A stretch of DNA of 64,000 nt from Oxyruncus cristatus. Its lineage: Eukaryota; Chordata; Aves; Passeriformes; Cotingidae. The notes below the pieces were generated by a model. The model was given only the letters and a program-made list of their open reading frames with translations. It was not told where the DNA came from and made no database searches. The stretch is from contig VXAY01005262.1 of the NCBI GenBank assembly GCA_013399855.1, positions 68,285-132,284 of the forward strand. Direction: 5' to 3'. Shown one piece after another: positions 37,605 to 47,646 of the stretch. Every line of letters begins with the position of its first letter. The stretch's first letter is position 1. The translations under genes and the position numbers were made by a program.

Positions 37605-38375
37605 ATGGATTATCATCATCATGGCTAGGCTTCACGAACGAAGATTTGGGAAAGGCTCTACCCACGTTTGTTGCAAGCGCGTTGGTGGCTAAAAAGGCCA
37701 ATACGAGATAGGCAAGTCCGGTTGCAAAAGGCACAGCAGAAAGACTCCTTAGATGGTATATCCTGCAAGGCACGGTTCTTTCTGCGTTGTCTTTTCTCCT
37801 CAAGGGTGATCCTGCGTGCTTTCTCAAAAGCATCAGCAGCGTTGTAGATGGTGTGTCTCCAGGACTGCCGATTGGAGGCCAGAGTAGACCAGTTGTGGTG
37901 GTCAATATGGCCAAGGCTGGTTCTCTTCTTCCTCAACAAGTCCTGGATTTCTTGATTGTTTTCATCAAACCAGTCCTTGTTCTTCTTGCAGGAGAACCCT
38001 AAGGATTCTTTGGAGGATTGCAGGATGCTGTTTTTAATATGGTGCCAAATTGATTCAGGGGAGGAATCTGCAGAATCTGTGGAATGGTTTTCGAGCCTGG
38101 TTTGAAGGTTAGCCTGGAATCTCTCTCTTACTGTGGCTGATTGGAGATTGTTAACTTGGAGTCTTCTCCTTGGGATACTGCCCCTTTTAAGTTTGAATGT
38201 GAGATTGAAGTTGAGTTTGCAGCGCACAAGCCGATGGTCTGTTTGGCATTCTGCGCTGGGCATCACGCGGGTATGGAGGACATCGCGGACATCTCTCCGT
38301 CGCACCAAGACATAATCAAGGAGGTACCAGTGCTTAGATCTGGGGTGCATCCAGGCATGGATTATATTTTGCACT
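37605..38375 (-). mobile_element. RTE-like non-LTR retrotransposon remnant lacking its RT domain
   Basis: A retrotransposon piece unrelated to CR1. On the minus strand it starts inside the endonuclease (5' truncated near 38375). It runs through a 238-codon frame, a stop at 37658-37660 and a short 3' UTR, and ends in a small microsatellite tail (ATGATGATGATAAT, about 37607-37620). Short tandem-repeat tails are typical of the RTE clade. The reverse transcriptase that should separate the endonuclease from the C-terminal finger is absent. About twenty CpGs remain in about 770 bp, more than in the CR1 copies. AviRTE-type elements, reported in several bird lineages and in filarial nematodes, are a plausible match but cannot be confirmed without a search. 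No clear target-site duplication was found. Confidence 0.75.
37658..38374 (-). pseudogene. RTE-like ORF: endonuclease C-terminus fused to CCHC finger
   Basis: 238 open codons. Residues 8-28 (WMHPRSKHW, then LLDYVLVRRRD) and 45-50 (TDHRLV) are the last two conserved blocks of an AP-type endonuclease; D20 and D46-H47 fit the usual metal/catalytic positions. Residues 51-150 are the linker that normally leads into the reverse transcriptase (DWFDENNQEIQDLL). From about residue 151 the sequence is the tail usually found after the reverse transcriptase (NWSTLASNRQSWRHTI, then a basic EKRQRRKNR). It ends with a finger C214-x2-C217-x12-H230-x3-C234. Hundreds of residues including the RT active site are therefore missing, in frame, near 37927. 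The N-terminal half of the endonuclease is also missing, so the product cannot be an active nuclease. The start Met is only the first in the frame. Confidence 0.75.
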
Positions 38376-41300
38376 AATAGGTATCTATTATTTTTAAAGA
38401 GATAAATTGCTGGAAATTACTCTTAGCAAAACAACTCAGAGTAGCGAAAGAATTAGAAAGGACAATAATTTGATCAGAAAAAGAAAATGACTGAAATTGG
38501 ACATTTCCCTTTGACAGAATAATCACTGGGGATGTGGGATAATGAGGCACAGCAGTGTGACTTCCAACAAGTCTGCGATACTTGCCTCCATGACAGTAGA
38601 AGAGCACAAGCATAAAATCACTACACAACTGAGCAACAATACTGAAAGATGAGTTAGCAAGAGCACCCTGACAAAGCACGGTGATACCTCAAGGGCAGTG
38701 CCTCGGGGTATGTAGAGGCTGAGATTCTGTTCAGAATACTGATAAGCAGCCCTGCCTAGATGAGAGTCTATAGCTATTTCAGCAATAAAGAAGTTTGTTG
38801 TGAAAACCTTAGCCTGCGCCTCAAAGCAATAAGAAATTCAAGAAGATTTGCAAAACTGAATGCTTAGATTAAGTAACTAACCCTCAGAAAGACAAGTTAA
38901 TGAAGCTGTAGCACCACAGGAGAAAATTGTGGTAAATAAGTAGTTAACATCATCCAACAATGTAATATTATTGCACAGAAAGAAGACTATTTTAAGATGT
39001 GCTAGGAGAGCTGTCATTTGAAATATATGTCTGAAAATTTCAGAGATTGGAAAAAAATAACTTTTTTATAACAATTCTGCTTTGCTTAGTATTGCAGTTG
39101 AAGAAGGGAGTCAGTCTTCTGTCCTGTGAAAACATGTGTTCCCCAGTTGTACAAGTGAACAAACACTACATTATATACTTAAAATTTATGGAAAAATGTA
39201 CAGAAAAAATAATCTGAATTTTTCCTCATGGGGAAATTCCTACTTTGTCAGGATACAGCTTCAGGAGGTCCACTTATTTGTAAGGAGTGGATGACATTTG
39301 TTATTCAAGCAATAGCTCTATTTTCATGGAAGAAGCCACTCCATACAACAAGGACTGAACTATAGAACACAACAGTCACTTTCCCAGGGGGGTACACAGC
39401 AGCAATGTTTTTAATAGCATATAGATCATCATCACAGTGCATTAAATAGTTAGTGACAGACTGTTTTGTCAACAGAGAGATTGTTTGTAAATAGGACAGC
39501 TGGAAGCTGACTGTTATTGAGTCAGGAGTTACAGAAAACTTCACGGTGAAAGATAAAATTAGAGTCCTTGGCTCTTCATTTAGCTTTTATTCATGAATCA
39601 TATCCTAAATTGCCTTAAAAAATGGAATTTAAAAATCAAATGTGATTGCTAATGGGCATGTCATTTCAAGCTGCAAACAAACTGCATCAGACTAAAACAA
39701 CAAGGTTGCAGTTTAGGTGCAGTGTGAAAAATAGGCCATGATACAGAAAGTCTGAAATTATCTTTAAATACTCTCAGATGACACAGATTGTTAATTGAAT
39801 CAGTGCTTTGCTGCACATAATTGACAGGGCTTTTTCAGAATAATAAAAATAAAGCACTGTAGAGCCCCATGGAATGACCCCCTCTGGAGAACTGACCCAG
39901 CTTTTAAGAAATCTCTTTTGGTGTTCTTGATAATCAGTGGAAAGGGGATTTTAGGGAATAAGTTCTCTCCTTGTAGCCACTGACAGTGTAAATGTCATGG
40001 ATGCTTCAGCAAAGTGTACAGAGAGTTGTGCTAGCACCTACCAGGCTTTCCTAATAAAAGCTAGGCACCTGGATGAGGATTATTTTGTTTTCTTAATCCT
40101 TGGAAGAGTAATTATTGCTCACTCGCTGGTCAGGATATAATCTTAAATACTATCTCCTGCAAGTAATGACAATGTAGCCATTATAACTAGCATCTCCATA
40201 AATGACATTCAGACATGCCTTCTTTTGAATCAGGTCAGTTGTCTTTCAGTAGACAGACCAGCACCCATGGGATATCTCACATGTAACTATGTACACAGTT
40301 GCGCATGAGCGTTATTCAGTATCAGATAAACGAGATACTAGCTAAAGTAAGGGGCAGTGATAAATGAATTGAGCCTGAGGGCTGAGTCCTCTCACCAGAT
40401 GAACAACAGGTAAAGAAATCCAAGAAATTTTTCCTATTCTTCGTCAGTAGTAGGGGACAAAGTTTTCATTGTTTTGCTTGTTTTGCATGCTGTTGGAAAG
40501 GAGAAGGTGACTTCCTAAACAAGAGATTAGATGAAGTTTCTGACATCAAGTTTCCCTCTGCATTTAATAGGATTGGGAATCCCAGTGTCTCAGTAGATCA
40601 GCTCCATTTTGTGTGTGGCTGCAATAAATGATGATGTGAGAAAAGTCTCAGGAATCTTTGTGAAATTTAAGGTATGTATCAAAAATAGTTTAGTACTCCT
40701 GTCTGATACCCACATAGCCCTGTCCACAAAACACAGGTATAATTTTCTACACTGACATATAATTCTGCTTCCCCTGTAGGTACTTTGCCTCATCTGAAAG
40801 GACGGCTCACAAGTTTTAAGGGCAGTTAGTCCCTTAGAAGTATAAAATTTATAATATTACAAAGTTGTGCCAGAGCAAGGTATATTCCTTTTATTAAGTT
40901 AACGATTTCTGTAGTGACTCTAAGCACCTAGTACAGCTGGAACAACAAGTACCTAATTGAAAATACACTTCTTGATTTGAGATTCTCATTAGTACACAGG
41001 AAACTTAAGTGTAGTGTATGCTGAAGCCAAGCAAGGTTGTTGAGGCATTTTTTTAAAAAAATGTTTTAAACAGCTCAGCTGTCATATGGTCTAGTTTCTC
41101 TAAGGTTTATGAACTTCATTCCTACAGCTCATTTTCACAACACTGCCCATGCTTCTGCCAAACAGATCCTAAGTAATTATGCCGTATGCAACAGACTGCA
41201 CAGTTGAGGCTATTCCCACAGCAGTAGTCAGTCTACTCCCTTCAGGTATCACAAACTATTTTGCAGTTTCTTCCCAGTCAAAACACAGTATTGGATATTC

Positions 41301-41427
41301 TTTATATATTTATACCTCAAAGAGAATGGTGAGGATCTTTTTCTATTTGAAAACAACCAGTTATTAATGTTCACTGATTTTCCCATGCCTCATTCAACTG
41401 TCTCATGAAAGGGTCTGGGCCTAAATA

Positions 41428-41512
41428 TGTGAAAAGAGGAGTGAAAGAGAGAGGAAAGTCTCTTTTCCTCAGTCTCCCTTCCTTTCTCTCTCTCCCTCCC
41501 TCACTCTCCTTT
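41428..41512. repeat. Purine-rich then pyrimidine-rich low-complexity tract
   Basis: A purine-rich half (AGAGGAGTGAAAGAGAGAGG) is followed by a pyrimidine half rich in TCTC and CCCT. The arms GAGGAAA and TTTCCTC around 41451-41470 are complementary, so a short hairpin is possible. Confidence 0.7.
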
Positions 41513-42403
41513 GTACTGCTTCCCAGCACATCAGGATTAGCAGTGGTCTGATAAGCAATGACAGTTCATACAGGTTACCAAAGGGAAAGCATTGGAAAGG
41601 AGCAGAGGGGTATAAAACTTTCTGTGTTTACAATACACTGACAACTTCAAAAGGGCTGAAATAACAACTGAAGAAGGTAGCAGCATTTAAATGGCATGTC
41701 TGGTCAACAGCTTGTCCATAAACTACCAGTTGGTGTGACACACCTGTATATACTTAGATAACTATATATACTATAGATACTTAGCATACGCTGTCTTCCT
41801 CACACAGTTGTATTAAACATATACAATCAGTTGTTTAAAATTTAAATTTGATCCTTAGGAAAAGGCATTGAATGTCTCTACCATGCAGAAAGGGGGCCTG
41901 GAAGACTGCTTTCTCTACTCTAAATCTTCATTGATACAACCCTAAATAATGTGTCAGGAGGAAAAAGAGGTTGATGTCTCCCCATTAGGCCTGTCTGCAG
42001 TGGTCAATGTTCTTGTCAAGCTTCTACCCATCCCTTTCCCTAGACAGGCAGTGGCTCTGTTCAGCCTTGCAACCTTTTTATGTGCTGAGCAATGGGACAT
42101 CAAGCCCATGGCATTAGTGTAAAGGTGTACGTCTCCTAGGAAAAACTAGACTTGATTGAACGTCTAAGACTGATGGGTAGATTGCCATGTATGTTGTTCC
42201 ATTGATACTTACCTGTGCTGTTGACTGTTTAACTGTAACTAAAGTAAATTGGCGACTTTAGCTTCCTTATGTTTTATCCCTTTATACTTTTATCACTATC
42301 AGTGTCTTTATTAAAGTACACTAAACTTCCATCAGCTTGTATGCACATTCCCTTGTATGCACAGGTTCACTGTGACCAAGTTATCACCTAAATATTTTTA
42401 TGG

Positions 42404-42421
42404 TAAATAAATAAATAAATA
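42404..42421. repeat. (AAAT)n microsatellite
   Basis: Four to five AAAT units. Confidence 0.9.
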
Positions 42422-43296
42422 GATAAGACTCAGTATTGATTGGACATATCACCCCGCAGACCTCAACTTACTCTTCTGAAACATGTTAAATTTACAGAAG
42501 TCCTTCTGAGATTGAAGACCACAGAACTGGATGCACTAATTCTTTCAATGGCTTCTGAAACCTTTCAAAAGTGTAATGTCATGGCTTCCTGATTAGGCAT
42601 CCAATGATCAAGATAGAATCCATGAACTTGTATGTAGTTTGTTATAGTCTAAGTCATGCTTGTTTAAAGAAACACTGCTCTGTGATTTAATGTGACGATG
42701 TATGCAAGGCACACGCAGGAATAACCAAGATAGTCTTAGTCTAGGCTGGGTAACAGTGAAACTGTAAAGAGAGTTGCTTCTGCGTAACCACATTTATTTG
42801 TCTTCTGAAACCATGTTTTGGAAGCTTCATGGCTTTTGCTAACTGAGCTGGATAGATCATATTTGACTCTTCCAATCTTACTTTATTTTGAACTTTACAT
42901 TTGTGAGCTGCACCAGCTGTTAGAAATAATACTGCCACCACCTAGTCTTTATGCACAGTGAGGTGCAGAAATATAGTGTCTCAAATCACTGTGTCTCTGT
43001 AACTGAGGGGTAGGGAGCTGAAGGATTGTAGAGATGCTTTACCTACATCTTAAAATGAGGCAAAAATGTCCACAAAACCTTAACAGCAACTGTAAAAATC
43101 TTATTTCTCAACCACAAAGTTTTAGTTTGCATAAAGGAGCTCCCTGGAAAAAACTGAATCTTTCACCAAAGCTTTGACAAAGTCAATCACTAAAATCAAT
43201 CAAATAATTCAATCACCATGTGAATGGTATGATTACAGTTGAGAGATGTTATAGGAACTTGAGGAACTACAAATAAAGCTTTTTAGTGCTTGCCTC

Positions 43297-43328
43297 TTTT
43301 TTTTTATTTTTTTTATTTTTTTTTTTTA
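43297..43328. repeat. T-rich low-complexity run
   Basis: Nearly pure T, interrupted by single A residues. Confidence 0.9.
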
Positions 43329-44129
43329 TATCACTCCTCTTTACCTTGTCTGCAATGGGATTTTTTGTTTTAGTATCTCTTTGCAAGGCACAGTTCTTTT
43401 GTGGTTAGTGTGACAGATTTGTATCTGCTATATGTAAGAGAGCAAAGCAGAAGCTGCACAATAAAGCACATTGTTAGATGAAATTTGGATTTGGATTTCA
43501 AAACTAAATCATTAGGGAAGAGATAGGTGTTAATACCAATTATCTGATTCTACGTTGATTTTTTAATGAAATATGCAGCTCTGGCCAAATTCCTTCTCAG
43601 ACTCCTTCATCACGAATTCTAATTAGTGAGAAATTTAATGGTCTAGTGAGAAAGAGAATAAAATTTGGTGATAGAGGGGACATGTGCAATACTTACCTGT
43701 CTAACACAATTCAAGATTACCATATTGAAATGCTCTCTCCTCGCTACAGCTCTTCTTCTTGGAAAGCTGAGGAAGCTTGACTGAGCTGCCTAATTTACTG
43801 TCTATTTCCTAATTAAGTCTTTACAGCCTCTGCAAAGCTTTGCTTGTGTTTCTATTTTCATTTATGGTAAACCTTTTGCATCAAAACACCAAAACCGGAC
43901 CTTTAACGTGGTGTGTGGGGACACATCTGTGAGAAAGGGACTCAAGCTGGAGCAAGAATTATGTACAAGTTTTATAGATCTCAACGGAATTTATATCCTA
44001 GGCTCAGCTGTTAAAGAGATGAAATGTTCTTGCTGTGTTTGAAAGGCAGAACTGAAAATACCTTTCACTGATTTTTGTTTTTTAAAAATAACTTAGGTCT
44101 CCAACTTTCAGATATGGGATGTTAGTACC

Positions 44130-44402
44130 CAAAGGAATGGCCTGAAGTTGTGCCAGAGGAGGTTTAGATTGAACATTAGAACCAGATTCTTCACCCGGAG
44201 GGTTGTTGGATGCTGAAACAGGTTCTCCAGGGAATTGGTCACAGCACCAAACCTGACAGAGTTCAAGAAGCATTTGAATGACACTCCCAGACACATGGTG
44301 TGACTTTTGGGGATGGTCCTGTGTGGGGCCAGGGGTTGGACTCTATGATCCTTGTGTGTCCCTTCCAACTCAGCATATTCTGTGATTCTATTCCATGATT
44401 CT
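44130..44402 (+). mobile_element. CR1 LINE, 3'-end fragment
   Basis: About 270 bp of CR1 3' end. It starts at AAGGAATGGCCTGAAGTTGT, continues through the C-terminal ORF2 coding part (AGGTTTAGATTGAACATTAG, TTCACCCGGAGGGTTGTTGG) and ends with CTTCCAACTCAGCATATTCT, then TGTGATTCTATTCCATGATT. This is the CAGCATATTC terminal type, shared with the copies at 58,130 and 61,586, so the three belong to one CR1 subfamily group. The coding part is frame-disrupted. Confidence 0.92.
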
Positions 44403-46295
44403 GGGAGATATGCCTTGCTCACATCCTAGGACAAGGCTCTGTGGTAAACGACTATGCTCTAAATCCCTTTCCGAGGGACCTCATTTTGAGGAATAAAGGA
44501 ATTTAGGGAATGAAATTAATTTTGAGAAACTGGACTGTGACTGACAGGCACCTAAAAAGCCTTTTATGTAATAATGAGAAATTTGAGCACCTTGCTTGAT
44601 TCCAAGACTAATTTCTCCTTCTTTTAATGACTATGTAATTATTGATATACTGCTCAGCAGAGTACTACAGGACAGCTTTTGTCTTCCATGAACCCACAGA
44701 AATTAAGTATTTTCTGTTCCATAAAATACTGATTTCTGGAACAGGAGAATTTTGCTACTAAAACTCTAGTAAGACTTGTTGTAAACTTCAGATGATTCTG
44801 AAAAAGTGGCGTTACTGAAAATAGTCTATTTTTACACTGTATAACACTGTATAACACACTGTATTCAAAGCTGAGACAAAATGAATATGAAATTAAAATT
44901 TGTCCTTACTGCTATGATAAATGTAGATACATAAGCTGTTATTAATTTTATAGCAATAAATATACATACTTTTCTTAAAAAAAAGTTATTTACTTTCCTG
45001 GATCCACAATTGTATCAATTTTTATTTCTAATTTCTGTGTTTCTAAAAAGAAGCTGAAACTTTATTTTCCCAAAAGTAAGAATGTTTCTTGAAATATCCT
45101 CCTTTTTTAATACACAGTGATTATCAATGACTTCATCAATGCTGCTAAATAAGTTTTTAATGTTATACCTTAAGGAATGGAACTGCATAGAACAGTATTA
45201 GTGCCACATACTTCAGCTGACAGCACTTCAAATTATACAGATATTTAATTAACTATAAGTTATTCTTGGAATATGAAATACTTATGTAGTTCAAAATACT
45301 TAATTTATATAGTACTTGAACAAAACAACTCCTTCCCCATACTGTTCAAGTGAAGAATGCTGCAAATAACCAGAATCTGTAACAAAGATTCAGATATTAA
45401 AAAATGCTGTCATGAGATCAAAAATTTAAAAAAAAACTAGAGGAATTAATTTGTTATCAGGTAACTACGGATCACTTTGTACATTTCTCTTGTTATGCAT
45501 ATTGACAGAAATAAATAAAAATTTCAGTGTTACACATCAGGAAATGTTAGTGTGTCAGTTCTTAGAGATGAATCCATCTAACTGACAGAACAAAGTTTTG
45601 GAATTAAATGACCAAAAGTTGAGGGCTTTTAAAAAAGAAAACTTTCAAACCTCATAAAAGTAAGCATCAGCAAATATAGATATTTATACCTGATCTTCCA
45701 ATTTCCCCCATTTTTGGCTTTCCATATTATCTAAGATGAAAAACAGTTGGCAAGACTGTCATTTGTTGTGGGATTGCAGTGGATAGATAAGATCAAAGAT
45801 TAAAAAGTTTCTCCAGCACCACTGTCCATAGTTTACCAAGTTACCTGAGGACACTCACAACCTGCAGATTTTTAGACTGTGCTACATTCAGAATTTTTAA
45901 AAGATACCCTAGGGCCAAAGTATTAACTATGTTGGTCAAATGGTGTATCAGCTGTACACTTGATTCAGTCTTTCCCCTGCTTTTTCTTATACTGCTCACG
46001 GCTTGCAGCTGGTTCGTGATTTAGTGCAGATCATGCAGGCTGTGTTGTCAGGGACAATGGAAGGGTTCCTTAGTAAAGAATAAGAGTGGAATAGCCTTCA
46101 CCTGTACTCAGGGTGGTACAGGTACTGGACCCCCTTGTTTACATCAAACAAATGTGCAGATGTTATGTTTAAAATGCAGCTACTAAGCACAGAGTGTGTT
46201 CTTCAAACATGCTTCAGTTTCTGATCAGATATTCATCAGTGTATTCATCATATTCAACTATAGGACTTGGAAGATCTGAAAGGCTGTAATGTCCC
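44403..46295. other. Unique AT-rich DNA, nothing recognised
   Basis: No gene or repeat was recognised. Confidence 0.55.
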
Positions 46296-46375
46296 TATAT
46301 ATATATATATTTAAATATATATATAAATATTAAATATTTAAATATATTTATATATTTTTTTTATATATATATATA
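46296..46375. repeat. AT-only low-complexity tract, self-complementary
   Basis: 80 bases of A and T only, built from TA runs, AAATATT units and a short T run. It is largely self-complementary and can fold on itself. Confidence 0.93.
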
Positions 46376-47576
46376 AGTTGAAGAAACTAAGCATGTCATG
46401 GTAAGTTTAATCAGTTTCCTTCATAAGAAAATGCAAATGTTTTCATTCTTTGCTAAGTTCATTTCGCATACTGCCACGTGCTTGTTCGTGATAGCTCACT
46501 TCCGTCAAAAGACTTTGAAAGCAAGCAAGCTGATCTGAGTGAAGATGATCTCAACAAAAAGTCACAGAGAGAAGCCATAGTTTTAACCATGGTTTTTATG
46601 ATGGCAGAGAGAGAGTTTGCACATGAAGGCACTGCACAGAGAGAAACCAGAGAAAAGATGCTCGGTGACACAGAGTTGGCTGCCTGGGAGACCAGGGCTG
46701 GTGATCAGCAGAAGTCATTAAATGAGGTCTGATTAGTAGCTTAAGAGATATGGCAAGCGCAGGTAAGAGTATTTGCAAATCCATATTGATTCCTTTGAAT
46801 TAACATACCAAAGAATTCAATGTGGTTTGGCCAAATAAGCAGACTTTACATTTAGCTTATTGCAGACTGGTCTTGCCAGCTGATATTTAAAGGGAAGTAC
46901 TAGCAGCTGGCTAACTGTTAGTGTCATGTCTATTACTCATGGGGAAGTCAGCTGAAGATCAGTCTGATCCTTCAACTGCATCTCCAGAGCAAATGGATTT
47001 TCAGAATGCGTGTTCCAAACAAAGCTGGAAAAGGTTCAATACACATGTGAACTCCACAAGTAGGAGTTCATATTACCACAGCAAATCCTTCTAACCTGCT
47101 GTGCACACAAACCTGGCTGTTACCACCTCTACATATGCTGCATGGGGATGGAAAATGAGCACTCTCTTCTACCTGTGCACCAGGAACTGGGATGCAATTG
47201 CACTGCATCATTTATTGTCAATCGAAATGTCCATTTTCAGTTCCCAAAAGAGCCTTGAAAGTAGCTAAGAATAACTGTGAAGATGGCACATAAAAGCACT
47301 CTGAAAATACTGGTACTTTTTTATGACCCCCAATACATGCTACAGATTAAAGATCTGCTTGGGGAAAAAGACAGGACAAGGGAAGATAGGTAACGCTGTG
47401 TAACCCTATGCTCTGAAGTTGTGTAGAATTTTCTTCAGATTTACCGTAACTAGTAGCAATTAGTCACATATCCCAGTAAGCCCAACTATTTAAAAACATT
47501 TGGAAAATTAATGGATTTGAGATTGAACATAAGATATACACAGCAAAATCTTTTTCTTCCTTTTTTTTTTTTTTTT
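46376..47576. other. Unique DNA, one unexplained small ORF
   Basis: A charged 84-codon plus frame (46478-46732) has no recognised domain, and the next donor-like site (GCAG/GTAAGA, at 46762) comes after its stop. Nothing else was seen. Confidence 0.45.
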
Positions 47577-47632
47577 NNNNNNNNNNNNNNNNNNNNNNNN
47601 NNNNNNNNNNNNNNNNNNNNNNNNNNNNNNNN
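47577..47632. other. Assembly gap (56 N) inside a poly-T tract
   Basis: 56 unknown bases, with 16 T on the left (47561-47576) and 14 T on the right (47633-47646). The gap probably marks a homopolymer that could not be sequenced or resolved. Translations through it are meaningless. Confidence 0.99.
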
Positions 47633-47646
47633 TTTTTTTTTTTTTT

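Larger units (their letters stand above)
38376..44129. other. Unique AT-rich DNA with small low-complexity tracts
   Basis: No gene was recognised. It contains a purine-then-pyrimidine tract around 41428-41512, an (AAAT)n run at 42404-42421 and a T-rich run at 43297-43328. Confidence 0.55.

Noticed and set aside
37558..38377. Other open frames (plus strand 60-78 codons, minus 118 codons) over the RTE-like element
   Set aside because: They are shadows of the 238-codon minus frame. The 118-codon one reads through the 3' UTR and tail in another frame.
46478..46732. 84-codon charged plus frame as a gene or exon
   Set aside because: No recognised domain, and the only donor-like site lies after the stop.
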